From positions 1 through 59,101 of the forward strand of contig CANREJ010000006.1 in assembly GCA_947629665.1 (NCBI GenBank): a stretch of 59,101 nt of DNA, in the 5' to 3' direction. The notes beneath the pieces were generated by a model. It did no database searches and was not told the origin of the DNA. It saw only the letters and a program-made list of their open reading frames with translations. This document shows positions 8,329 through 17,464 of the stretch, piece by piece; the stretch's first letter is position 1, and the number at the start of each line of letters is the position of its first letter. A program made the position numbers and the translations under genes. This stretch comes from an uncultured Clostridia bacterium (GTDB taxonomy: Bacteria > Bacillota > Clostridia > Christensenellales > Borkfalkiaceae).

Positions 8329-11300
8329 ATGAAAAAGGGATTAAAAGTTTTAAGCGTTCTTTTCTCATTGGTTATGGGCGCAACCGTGTGCCTTACGGGT
8401 TGCGGCAAGAGCGATGTGGCCGAACACGACCACGAATGGGGCGAAGGCAAAGTAACGGTTGAACCCACCTGCCAAACCGAGGGCATAAGAACTTTCACCT
8501 GCACGGTGGAGGGTTGCGGACAAACAAGAACCGAGCCCATTGCCAAAACCGAACACAATTGGGACGCGGGCGAAGTTACAAAGGCGCCCACGTGCAACGC
8601 AACGGGCGTAAAGACCTATAAATGCCAAAACGAGGGCTGTAACGAAACCAAACCCGAAACGCTGGACGCCACGGGCGCGCACAGCTGGCAGGACGGCGAA
8701 GTTATAAAAGCTCCCACATTTATAAATAAAGGAAGCATGAAGCGCGTATGCGCGGATTGCCAAACGGAGACCACGGTGGAATTGCCCGCCGCGGCGGATT
8801 TTGCCGCGCAGTACTACGGCGACCTTGCCGAGGCAAATAATTGGCAGTACGGCTACGCCGACTCCTTTGACGCCGAAACGGGCGAAGTTGAGTTTGTCCG
8901 CTTCACGGAAACAAGCGGCGGCATGTGGAAGAGCGGCGACAACCTTAAAACGGGCAAGGGCTATGTTCTTTCGGGCGGCGGCAACGCGGTAGTTGCCTAC
9001 ACCTTCACCGAAGCTCTCACCAAAAAAATGCAGACCAACGTTGAAATCTCCTTTAAAGGCGAAGAGGAGAACACCGCGCTCAAAGCCCATCTTATGATAA
9101 ACGCGGGCGAGCTTACAACGGTTGAACTCAACAACGACGGCAAAAAGGATTGGACCTACAAAACGGAAGAGCCCATAGATATTGCCCGCAACGTAACGTT
9201 GTGGATAGTATTTGAAAACGTAGGCACAGGCAAGGCGGGCGGCGAACTCGGCGTAACGCTCACGGCTCCCTGCGTACACGTGTGGGACGACGGCAAAGTA
9301 AAAACCCCCGCAACCTGCCAGACTTTGGGCGTTATGGAATATTCCTGCCTAAATTGCAGTGCAAAGTACGAGGGAGATATCCAAAAAGCTCCCCACAATT
9401 GGGATGGCGGCATTGTGGAAACAGAGGCCACCGAAACCAAGGAAGGCTTAAAGAAATTCACTTGCCAGAACGAGGGCTGCAACGAAACAAAGACGGAAGC
9501 AATCCCCAAACTTGCGCCTTCCACGTTCAACGGCGCGGACTTTGCAAGGGATTTCAGCACCACGGCACAACCCAGCTGGGAGTACGGCTACACTAAAAAT
9601 TATGATTTCGGCGCAAATACTTTCACTTTTGAAAAGGCTAAACCCGTAGGCGAGGACGCCTGGAAGGACAACGGCGGCATAGAGATAAAGGGCGGCTGGT
9701 TAAAGAACGAAACGGACGGCTCCATGGCGGTAGTAAGATATATAATGCCCGAAACGCGTGAAATAACCGTGGCAATGTCGTTCACCGGCTCCAACGAGGT
9801 AACGCGTATGTCCGCAAGGCTACATGTAACCGACGCTTCCGGAAACCTCGACAGCAGCATAGAAGGCAACCCCGTATTTGTATACGACGCAAACAGCAAG
9901 GATTGGAGCCTTAACAAGACGATTACCGTCCAAAAGGGCGGAGTTATATCCGTAATATTCACAAGAGAAGGCGACAAGGGCTGGTGGCACGGCGACTTTA
10001 ACATGACCCTCACAGCCACGGGCGCCGCTCCCACCGAAACGGAGGTAGCCAACTTTGCAAACGATTTCGAGCTTACCGAAGACGGATTATTCAACGGTTG
10101 GGAAGTAGGTACAATAAACTTCCATTTCCCCGACCAGGATCCCGAACACCCCGAAACTTTTGACTTTACAAAAATAACCGGACACAATACGGGCAACGAC
10201 GGATATTATAATGCCGATCCCGAAACGGAAATAAAAGCGGGGAGTTTAAAGGCAAACGGAATGATAGGCTTTGCATATCATTTCGGCACGGCAGATAAAG
10301 TAACGGTAAACTTCACCATAAACGGCGCGGAAAACAGCAAATGGTCTATAAGGTGGGGACTTAAAGACGAAAACGGCACAATCAAGACAAACGACGGTAA
10401 GGCAAGCTGGGGTGGCGACGGCAAGGACGTAACCTTAACCCAAACGCTTGACGTTGCGGCTGGCGACGTATTCTATGTTCTCGTAAACAAAGAGAGCGAC
10501 GTAACGGAAGCAACCTTCACCTATACAATAACGGGCAAAGCGGCCCAACAGCCCGTTGACCCCGATCCTCAACCTCAACCTCAACCTACGGAAGGCGAGA
10601 TAGCCAACTTCCACGACGATTTCCACGACAATACCGTTACCGACAGCAATTGGCAGTACGGTTATACAAATGACTACAACTATAACGAACACACCTTTAC
10701 GTTTACCGAACTCACCGAATATGCGGACGGCGGGTGGAAGACGGCCGAAAAGGACGTATTGCTTAAAAACGACTATTTCGAGGCGGAAACAAGCAGTCTT
10801 GTAATAGGCTATAAGGTGCCCGCAGGACATACAAAACTCAATGTAAAGGTAGAGTACAGTTCCAACGACGAGGCCAACCCGCGCTATGCCGCACGCATAG
10901 TAGTGGTGCATGCAGACGGAACGAGGACTTTCGTTGACTACGTCGGCGGCACCGCGACCAGGGATTGGGTTGCCGACAAGGACGCCGAAGTTACCGAAGG
11001 CGATATAATCTATGTTGTTATGTCTTACGAAAACACGGGCTGGAAGCAAGGCAAAGTGCAAATTATAATAAGCGAATCCAAGGAACAACAACCCGTCGAC
11101 CCCGATCCCAAACCCGAACCCCAACCCGAACCCCAACCCGAACCGGAAAATTTGATAACCGATTTTAATAAAGACTTTACGGGAACGCTTGCCGGCACTT
11201 CGAATTGGGAAGTAGGCGTAGTGGATTACAAGTTCCCGCCTGAGGGTTCCGACGAACCCGAAACGTTCACGTTCACAGAGATAACAGGCAAAAATACCGA

Positions 11301-12216
11301 GGGCGATGCGTTCACGGATAACACGGGCGAACAGTGGAAAGAAATCAAAGGCGATTGGGCGGCAATAAACGGCATGGCGGCGTTCAGGTACACGTTTAAA
11401 GACGCAGTAAACGCGCACGTTAATTTCCACATAAAGGGCAAGGACAGCAACCAATACAACATACGCTGGGCGATAACGGACAGCGAAGGCAACGTTAAAA
11501 ACGAGGGCAACAAGCCCGCATGGGTAGACGGCGGCAACGACGTAACGCTTGATACGGACTTAACCGCGGCGGCAGGCGATATATTCTATATTTTCATCGA
11601 GAGGAACGGCGAAATAGACGGCAACCAGTGCAATTACAGCCTTGTTATAACGGGCAAAGCGGCGCAACAACCCGCAACGTCTTTTGAGGGCGCAAACTTT
11701 GCCGAAGATTTCCACGGAAGCGACGTTACGGACAGCAATTGGCAGTACGGCCAGGTTAAATACTATTTTGACAGCGACAGCGGCACGGGCAATATAATTG
11801 TGGACGGCTCAAAGGGCGAAACGTTCAGCTTTACCGAAGCCACCGAGTATGACAGCGAAAACGGCGCGTGGAAAGCAGACGACGTTGAAATAAAGCAGGG
11901 CTGGATTTCCTCGGACAATTGGGCGGCAATAGTTTATAACGTTAAGGCGGACGCAACCGCCGATATACACATTAAATTTACGGGCGCGGAAGGGAAAAAT
12001 ACTTTCTTCAACGTAAGATTAATGGTGGTAGGCGAGGACAACAACGTTAAGTATAACCAATTTATAGGCAAAGACAACATAAGCGAATGGGAGGAGAACC
12101 GTACAGACGTTGAGCTTAAAACAGGCGACAGAGTATTTATAATGTTCGAAAAGGTTGGAGCAAGCGACAACGCAAACGGCGACCTCGAATATACAATAAC
12201 GTCCGCGCAGGCATAA
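8329..12216 (+). CDS. Large surface lipoprotein with six repeated beta-rich modules, putative fructan-binding
   Basis: 1295 residues from ATG 8329, preceded by AAAAGGGG; an upstream in-frame extension has no ribosome binding site. The signal peptide ends in lipobox LTGC (C25). Residues 30-150 hold Cys/His/Trp repeats of the type PTC..G...Y.C...GC; another such block lies near 315-390. Then six modules of about 130-180 residues start near 157, 397, 573, 757, 940 and 1120, each opening with a (N/D)F..DF motif and a NW(Q/E)(Y/V)G motif. Proline-rich linkers (PDPQPQPQP) separate several. No enzyme motif is present. Its place beside the LacI regulator and the shared operators suggest glycan capture. 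The binding function is inference. Confidence 0.85.
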   Translation: MKKGLKVLSVLFSLVMGATVCLTGCGKSDVAEHDHEWGEGKVTVEPTCQTEGIRTFTCTVEGCGQTRTEPIAKTEHNWDAGEVTKAPTCNATGVKTYKCQNEGCNETKPETLDATGAHSWQDGEVIKAPTFINKGSMKRVCADCQTETTVELPAAADFAAQYYGDLAEANNWQYGYADSFDAETGEVEFVRFTETSGGMWKSGDNLKTGKGYVLSGGGNAVVAYTFTEALTKKMQTNVEISFKGEEENTALKAHLMINAGELTTVELNNDGKKDWTYKTEEPIDIARNVTLWIVFENVGTGKAGGELGVTLTAPCVHVWDDGKVKTPATCQTLGVMEYSCLNCSAKYEGDIQKAPHNWDGGIVETEATETKEGLKKFTCQNEGCNETKTEAIPKLAPSTFNGADFARDFSTTAQPSWEYGYTKNYDFGANTFTFEKAKPVGEDAWKDNGGIEIKGGWLKNETDGSMAVVRYIMPETREITVAMSFTGSNEVTRMSARLHVTDASGNLDSSIEGNPVFVYDANSKDWSLNKTITVQKGGVISVIFTREGDKGWWHGDFNMTLTATGAAPTETEVANFANDFELTEDGLFNGWEVGTINFHFPDQDPEHPETFDFTKITGHNTGNDGYYNADPETEIKAGSLKANGMIGFAYHFGTADKVTVNFTINGAENSKWSIRWGLKDENGTIKTNDGKASWGGDGKDVTLTQTLDVAAGDVFYVLVNKESDVTEATFTYTITGKAAQQPVDPDPQPQPQPTEGEIANFHDDFHDNTVTDSNWQYGYTNDYNYNEHTFTFTELTEYADGGWKTAEKDVLLKNDYFEAETSSLVIGYKVPAGHTKLNVKVEYSSNDEANPRYAARIVVVHADGTRTFVDYVGGTATRDWVADKDAEVTEGDIIYVVMSYENTGWKQGKVQIIISESKEQQPVDPDPKPEPQPEPQPEPENLITDFNKDFTGTLAGTSNWEVGVVDYKFPPEGSDEPETFTFTEITGKNTEGDAFTDNTGEQWKEIKGDWAAINGMAAFRYTFKDAVNAHVNFHIKGKDSNQYNIRWAITDSEGNVKNEGNKPAWVDGGNDVTLDTDLTAAAGDIFYIFIERNGEIDGNQCNYSLVITGKAAQQPATSFEGANFAEDFHGSDVTDSNWQYGQVKYYFDSDSGTGNIIVDGSKGETFSFTEATEYDSENGAWKADDVEIKQGWISSDNWAAIVYNVKADATADIHIKFTGAEGKNTFFNVRLMVVGEDNNVKYNQFIGKDNISEWEENRTDVELKTGDRVFIMFEKVGASDNANGDLEYTITSAQA

Positions 12217-12250
12217 TTCAACTACTCTTTACACACTTATACCTCTTTGG

Positions 12251-12279
12251 AAAATGCGGCGCTTTTCAGCCGCATTTTT
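12251..12279 (+). terminator. Terminator after the six-module lipoprotein gene
   Basis: AAAATGCGGC (12251-12260) pairs with GCCGCATTTT (12269-12278) and is followed by T residues. Confidence 0.85.
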
Positions 12280-12283
12280 CATT

Positions 12284-12323
12284 TGCACAATAAATTTGAA
12301 TTATGTAATGTGCGTTTGCACAA
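12284..12323. promoter_or_regulatory. Second pair of operator candidates, in front of the main fructan operon
   Basis: TGCACAA cores occur at 12284-12290 and 12317-12323, again 33 bp apart, the proximal one 22 bp before the -35. This repeats the arrangement at 8172-8216, predicting control by the same regulator. Upstream placement (about -54 and -87) suits an activator better than a simple repressor. Confidence 0.6.
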
Positions 12324-12338
12324 AATATCAATTGTCCG

Positions 12339-12367
12339 TTGACAGTATTTCGCGGCATATATAAAAT
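12339..12367 (+). promoter_or_regulatory. Promoter of the fructan operon
   Basis: TTGACA (12339-12344), 17-bp spacer, TAAAAT (12362-12367). No terminator is seen before 26706, so the transcript may cover eleven genes. Confidence 0.8.
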
Positions 12368-12424
12368 GTTTGTAACTACAATATTATGAAAAATATTGAC
12401 ACCGTATCACATCGGGGGATATTT

Positions 12425-15400
12425 ATGGAAAAAGGTAAATCAAAAAGTATCATCCTTTTATTATTGACAGCCGTCATGCTTGTTGCGCTGTCTTTCGGGC
12501 TGGCCGTTTTCGGCTTTAAGCCCGTTTCGGCAAGCGCAATGGAGATGGCCGACGACTACGAGGGCGCATACCGCAACCGCCTGGCGTTTTCGGCAAAGCG
12601 CGGCTGGAACAACGACCCCAACGGCCTTTTGTACGTGGACGGCACCTGGCATATGTATTATCAATATAACTATAACAGCGCCGACAACTCCACCGACACG
12701 GGCTGGGGCAACATGAGCTGGGGGCACGCAACCAGCACGGATTTGGTTCACTGGACGGAGCAGCCCGTGGCTATACCCGCCCACATGCAGGCTCCCGAAG
12801 GCGTAACCTTCGACATGGCGTTCTCCGGCAGTGCGGTGTACGACGAAAAAAATACCAGCGGCCTGTTCGACGTTGATCCCGAAACGGGCAAAGTCGTTGC
12901 AGACCAGGGCATAGTTGCCATATTTACCGAGCCCACGGTCGACCAGAAACAGATGCTCGCGTACAGCAAGAACGGCGGCAACAGCTTTGAAATCAAGGGC
13001 GAAATAATCTCCAAAGACGACGAAAGCATAGTGAACGACCGCACCAAGGGCGAGTTCCGCGACCCCAAGGTTTTTTGGAATGATAAACTCGGCGAGTGGC
13101 TGATGGTTGTCGGCGGCGGTTCAATAAGAATGTACAGCTCCAAAAACCTTCTCAAATGGGAGTATCTGGGCGAAACGGGCTATTGGGGCGAGTGCCCCGA
13201 CCTCTCACGCTACACGGTAGGCGGCGAGGAAAAGTACGTTTTGATGATGTCCCCCGAAGACAAGGTGAACAGCCATAAATACAACGGCACAGACCGCACC
13301 GAAACATACTATCCCGCGGAATACTACGTTGTGGGCAGCCTGAACGAAAAGGGGCTGTTCGTTGGGGAAGGCGAAGTAACAAGGCTCAACGAGGGCATAG
13401 ACTGCTACGCAGTACAAACTTGGAATAACGCCCCCGAAGGCAAGGTTTACGGCATAAGCTGGTCTGCAAGCTGGAAAACCTGCGAAGATTACAGGAATAT
13501 AAGAAAGACTTACAACGGCGGCATGACGGTTGTAACCGAGTTTGCGCTCCAAAAAGAGGGCGAAAGCTATGTTTTGACCCGCAACCCCGTGGAAAAATAC
13601 AAGGACTTGCGCGCGGCCGATAAACTTGCGACCTATTCCGGCAAGCTCGCCGCAAACGAAGAAAAGCTCACCGACGTGAATGCGGACGTTGCCGATATAG
13701 AGATGGAGCTTGACTTTACGGGCAGTAAGGCAACCTGCGCCGAGCTGTGGCTCCGCGCCTCTGCGGCAGAGAGAATAAAGATAGTCTACAACACCGCGAG
13801 CCAAACGCTCACGCTGGACAGATCGCAGAGTTCCCTGCTCGCCCAGAATACCCGCATATTCAACGTGCCCTATTCAAAGCACGTGGATTTGAAGGACGGC
13901 AAGCTCACTTTGAGGATATTGCTCGACAGGGCGTTTATAAGCGTGTTTGCCGAGGGCGGAAGGGATAACTTCTTCTCGGCTGTGTTCCCCTCGCCCGCTT
14001 CAAACGGAATGAAGCTCACGGCGGACGGCGATATCAACGTAAAATACGACATATATAAGCTCAACGACATTTTCGGCGGGCTGACCGACGCCGACGAGAT
14101 GATTTTAACCACAAATAAAATAGACGGCGTTGTCGGCAAAACCTATCCCGTTATGGCGGGCTCGTTCGCGGCGGACTTCGACGCGCAGAACGTGGAGTTT
14201 GAAGCTATTGACGGCGCGGACAACATAAAAATCACCCAAAGCGGCGCAACTGCATATATAACCCTCCTCAACAAGGGCTTTGCAAAGGTGCAGGCAAGAT
14301 ATAACGGGCAGTCGCAGGATATAGAGATATATATCTACGAAAACGGCTTTGTAAGCGACGTGGAATATAAATACAATAACGGCGGCTTCTCTTTCTATAA
14401 CGAAAACGGCATGCACCTCGACAATCCCGACGGAGACGGGTTCAGGTTCAGCGACGAAGGCGGCAAAAACTATATCTATTCCGCAGAATTTGCTCCCACG
14501 GAAGCCGGTTCGCAGGCGGCGGCTCTCATCTTCAACGTAAGCGACAACCTCACGTCCTACTACGTTGCCACGGCGGATATTTTCGGCGGCTCGGTTAAAC
14601 TTTGGCGGGCTCCCGGCGAGGTATTGAAGGAGAGCGCCTACCCCTTTGAAGCTAACCAACCCGTAAAAATAACGGTTGTGGTGAACGAGGGCACGGCGAG
14701 AATGTTTGTAAACGACGATAAGGTTGCCGCACTCACATATACAATAGAAAATTATGCGGGCGGCAAGCTCGGCTTAAACGTATTCAAGGGCTGGTTCAAC
14801 GTAAACAACGTAAAGTTCATGCCCACTGACCAATCGGCTGGCGACATATACGTAGGCGGCTACACGGTGGAAAAGGTTATAAACCTCACGGACGGCAACA
14901 GCAAGCTCGCCGCAGACGAATACACGGTAGAGGGCGGCGTTATAACCGTTAAGGAGAGCTACCTCAAAACGCTTGAAGCGGGCAAGGAGTACAGGTTCAG
15001 GGCGGTAACGTCCTTCACCGATTTCGACTTCACCGTAAGCACCGGCTTCTTTGCCGACGTAACCGTAACCCCCGCCGTGGATAAATATTATAAGGACGGC
15101 GACATAACCCTGGAACTCGGCGGAAACGTAACGGTTGAAAGGCTGTTTATAGACGGCAATGAACTTGCCGCCGCCGACTACAAGCAGGAGAACGGCAAAA
15201 TTATAATATCGGCGGCGACGGCGGGCACGCTCACAACGGGCAAACACACCGTTAAGCTGTACACCGACAAGGGTAGACCCGAAGTGTCCATAAACGTATC
15301 CGAAAAGGTCGAAACAATAGCCGAGCCCGCAGAGCAGGCAACGCACTTATTCCTGTGGATAGACCTTGCGATATTCGGTGCGGCAATATTGGGCTATGCG

Positions 15401-15436
15401 GCGTATTCGGTTATAAAGAGAATCAAAAAAAAGTAA
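12425..15436 (+). CDS. Membrane-anchored extracellular GH32 fructanase
   Basis: 1003 residues. ATG 12425 follows GGGGGATATTT; an upstream ATG at 12386 has no ribosome binding site. There is an N-terminal signal/anchor (8-35). The GH32 five-blade catalytic domain has nucleophile D64 in WNNDPNG, transition-state stabiliser D213 in FRDP and acid/base E256 in GECPD. Next come the GH32 C-terminal beta-sandwich (to about 540), an Ig-like segment, a second lectin-like beta domain near 660-810, and a C-terminal helix with a basic tail (KRIKKK) that anchors it to the membrane. It would cleave levan, inulin or oligofructan outside the cell. It is the first gene of the operon that continues with the importer. 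Confidence 0.92.
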   Translation: MEKGKSKSIILLLLTAVMLVALSFGLAVFGFKPVSASAMEMADDYEGAYRNRLAFSAKRGWNNDPNGLLYVDGTWHMYYQYNYNSADNSTDTGWGNMSWGHATSTDLVHWTEQPVAIPAHMQAPEGVTFDMAFSGSAVYDEKNTSGLFDVDPETGKVVADQGIVAIFTEPTVDQKQMLAYSKNGGNSFEIKGEIISKDDESIVNDRTKGEFRDPKVFWNDKLGEWLMVVGGGSIRMYSSKNLLKWEYLGETGYWGECPDLSRYTVGGEEKYVLMMSPEDKVNSHKYNGTDRTETYYPAEYYVVGSLNEKGLFVGEGEVTRLNEGIDCYAVQTWNNAPEGKVYGISWSASWKTCEDYRNIRKTYNGGMTVVTEFALQKEGESYVLTRNPVEKYKDLRAADKLATYSGKLAANEEKLTDVNADVADIEMELDFTGSKATCAELWLRASAAERIKIVYNTASQTLTLDRSQSSLLAQNTRIFNVPYSKHVDLKDGKLTLRILLDRAFISVFAEGGRDNFFSAVFPSPASNGMKLTADGDINVKYDIYKLNDIFGGLTDADEMILTTNKIDGVVGKTYPVMAGSFAADFDAQNVEFEAIDGADNIKITQSGATAYITLLNKGFAKVQARYNGQSQDIEIYIYENGFVSDVEYKYNNGGFSFYNENGMHLDNPDGDGFRFSDEGGKNYIYSAEFAPTEAGSQAAALIFNVSDNLTSYYVATADIFGGSVKLWRAPGEVLKESAYPFEANQPVKITVVVNEGTARMFVNDDKVAALTYTIENYAGGKLGLNVFKGWFNVNNVKFMPTDQSAGDIYVGGYTVEKVINLTDGNSKLAADEYTVEGGVITVKESYLKTLEAGKEYRFRAVTSFTDFDFTVSTGFFADVTVTPAVDKYYKDGDITLELGGNVTVERLFIDGNELAAADYKQENGKIIISAATAGTLTTGKHTVKLYTDKGRPEVSINVSEKVETIAEPAEQATHLFLWIDLAIFGAAILGYAAYSVIKRIKKK

Positions 15437-15469
15437 GGTAAAAGATAAAAATTCAAAGGGAGGAAGATT

Positions 15470-16528
15470 ATGACAGACGGCGTTATGGAAGCAACGGGAA
15501 ACGTCGACGAAGATTTAATCGAACAGGCTTACGAAGCGCTGGACGGCTCGTCGGGCGCGCCGGCAGGCGCGGACTTCGACGGGGCTGAAAACGGCGGCGA
15601 AACGCAAAACAAGTCCAAGTGGCAGAAGTGGAAGGAAAATTTCAAGCGCAAGGGCTGGATACTCGTGTTTATATTGCCCGCGCTCATCTACGTAATTATA
15701 TTCTGCTACGTGCCCATGTACGGCATATTGACGGCATTCCAGGATTATATGCCGGGAGACCAGATAATAGGCTCCACAACCGTTTGGGTAGGCTGGAAAA
15801 ACTTTAACACGTTTTTCTCCAACCCGAACTTCTGGGATTACTTTGTAAACACTTTCCTGTTGTGTATATTGGGCTTTATAGTGGGCTTCCCTTTGCCTAT
15901 AATAGTTGCGCTCCTTTTGAACTCGGTGCGCCCCAAAAAGGTTAAAAAGGGCTTGCAGATACTCTACTACGCGCCCCACTTCATATCCCTCGTCGTTCTC
16001 GTCGGCATGATGAAGTTCATGTTCGGCTCGGAAGGACTTCTGGATAATCTCAGCAAAAATTTGGGCGGGGGCGGAATAGACCTGTTCTTAAAGGCGGAAG
16101 CGTTCAGGCCGCTGTTCATATTCTCCGGCAACTGGCAGGACTTCGGCTGGTCTGCAATAATCTATCTTGCGGCGCTTTCGGGCGTGGATCCTTCCCTGCA
16201 CGAGGCGGCAAAGGTGGACGGCGCGTCGAGGTTCAGGAGGATTTTCAGCGTAGACCTGCCCGCAATTCTTCCCACGATAGTTATGCTTATGATTCTGTCC
16301 GTGGGCAACCTGATGAGCTGCGGCTACGAAAAGGTTTTGCTTATGCAGACGGACGGCAACATAGAACAGAGCGAAATATTATCCACCTATGTGTATAACT
16401 TCGGTTTAAAGGGCGGACAGTACGGCTTAGGTACGGCGGCGGGACTGTTCAACTCGGTAATAAACGTTGTATTGCTCGTAATAGCCAACTTCACTTCCAA
16501 AAAACTTTCGGGAAACAGTATGTGGTAA
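15470..16528 (+). CDS. Sugar ABC importer permease 1 (LplB/CUT1 type)
   Basis: 352 residues, about six membrane helices after an unusually long, acidic, soluble N-terminus (about 55 residues). The EAA loop reads EAAKVDGASRFRRIFSVDLP (about 245-264), the contact site for the ATPase. AAGGGAGG precedes the ATG. It forms a heterodimer with the next gene product; the shared ATPase is probably the MalK-like protein at 25334. Substrate fructo-oligosaccharide is inferred from the GH32 neighbours. Confidence 0.92.
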   Translation: MTDGVMEATGNVDEDLIEQAYEALDGSSGAPAGADFDGAENGGETQNKSKWQKWKENFKRKGWILVFILPALIYVIIFCYVPMYGILTAFQDYMPGDQIIGSTTVWVGWKNFNTFFSNPNFWDYFVNTFLLCILGFIVGFPLPIIVALLLNSVRPKKVKKGLQILYYAPHFISLVVLVGMMKFMFGSEGLLDNLSKNLGGGGIDLFLKAEAFRPLFIFSGNWQDFGWSAIIYLAALSGVDPSLHEAAKVDGASRFRRIFSVDLPAILPTIVMLMILSVGNLMSCGYEKVLLMQTDGNIEQSEILSTYVYNFGLKGGQYGLGTAAGLFNSVINVVLLVIANFTSKKLSGNSMW

Positions 16529-16543
16529 GCGGGGTAAACTTGT

Positions 16544-17449
16544 ATGGATGTTCAGGAATTAAAAGCTGCCAAAAAGCAGAACAAAATAAAAGAGAGCAAA
16601 ACGGACTACGTATACTACGCAATCTGCGGGTTTATACTCTTCCTTCTTGCCGTAATAGTAATATATCCCCTGTGGTATATAATAGTGGCTTCCATATCGG
16701 ACGCCGACGCCGTTATGACGGGCGAAGTTTGGCTGTATCCCGTTAAGATTACTTTTTCGGGCTATGCCAACCTGTTTAAGCGGGACGACGTGTGGAGGGG
16801 CTACTTCAACACCCTCGCATACACGGCTCTGGGCACGGTGTTCAACGTTGCGCTCACAATTCCCGCGGGCTGGGCGCTTTCAAGGGACTATCTGCCTTGC
16901 AGAAAGCTCATCATGGCGCTGCTTATAATAACAATGTTCTTCGGCGGCGGCCTCGTACCCTACGTCATAGTGTGCCGCGCGCTGGGTCTTTACCAGAACC
17001 CGCTCATTCTCATAATCGGCGGCGGCGTAAGCGTATACAACGTGTTTATGTGCAAGTCCTTCTTCCAGTCGAACGTCCCGCAGGAAGTTCTGGAAGCGGC
17101 GGCAATTGACGGCGCGGGCGAAATAAGGACGTTCTTCGACCTCATTCTCCCCATAGCCAAGTCCATAATAAGCGTTATGGTTCTGTTCTATGCGGTAGGG
17201 CATTGGAACAACTATATCGACGCCTACATTTTCAGCATCGACAAAAACTTCTATCCCCTGCAAACGGTCATAAACGAATTGCTTTCCGCAACGGCAGGCG
17301 GCGAGGGCGACGTTGTGCTTGAACAGATGAGGCTTGCAACCCAAATCAAATTCACTTCCATAATAGTAGCCACTGTGCCCATTCTTGTAATCTATCCCAT
17401 GATAGAAAAGCACTTTGGGCAGGGCGTATTGGTAGGTTCATTCAAGTAA
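16544..17449 (+). CDS. Sugar ABC importer permease 2 (YtcP/CUT1 type)
   Basis: 301 residues with six predicted helices. The EAA loop is EAAAIDGAGEIRTFFDLILP (184-203). It starts 15 bp after permease 1 and is followed after 15 bp by the binding protein, the standard CUT1 order. LplB/YtcP-type permeases often serve oligosaccharide import in Firmicutes. Confidence 0.92.
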   Translation: MDVQELKAAKKQNKIKESKTDYVYYAICGFILFLLAVIVIYPLWYIIVASISDADAVMTGEVWLYPVKITFSGYANLFKRDDVWRGYFNTLAYTALGTVFNVALTIPAGWALSRDYLPCRKLIMALLIITMFFGGGLVPYVIVCRALGLYQNPLILIIGGGVSVYNVFMCKSFFQSNVPQEVLEAAAIDGAGEIRTFFDLILPIAKSIISVMVLFYAVGHWNNYIDAYIFSIDKNFYPLQTVINELLSATAGGEGDVVLEQMRLATQIKFTSIIVATVPILVIYPMIEKHFGQGVLVGSFK

Positions 17450-17464
17450 TAATCGGGGGCAAAC

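Noticed and set aside
10435-11454. 339-codon open frame antisense to the six-module lipoprotein
   Set aside because: It is a mirror of the strong codon bias of the real gene, lacks a ribosome binding site and has low-complexity aromatic-rich sequence.
12386-12424. Upstream start for the anchored GH32
   Set aside because: The ATG at 12386 lacks a ribosome binding site, while ATG 12425 follows GGGGG at good spacing and begins a normal signal sequence.
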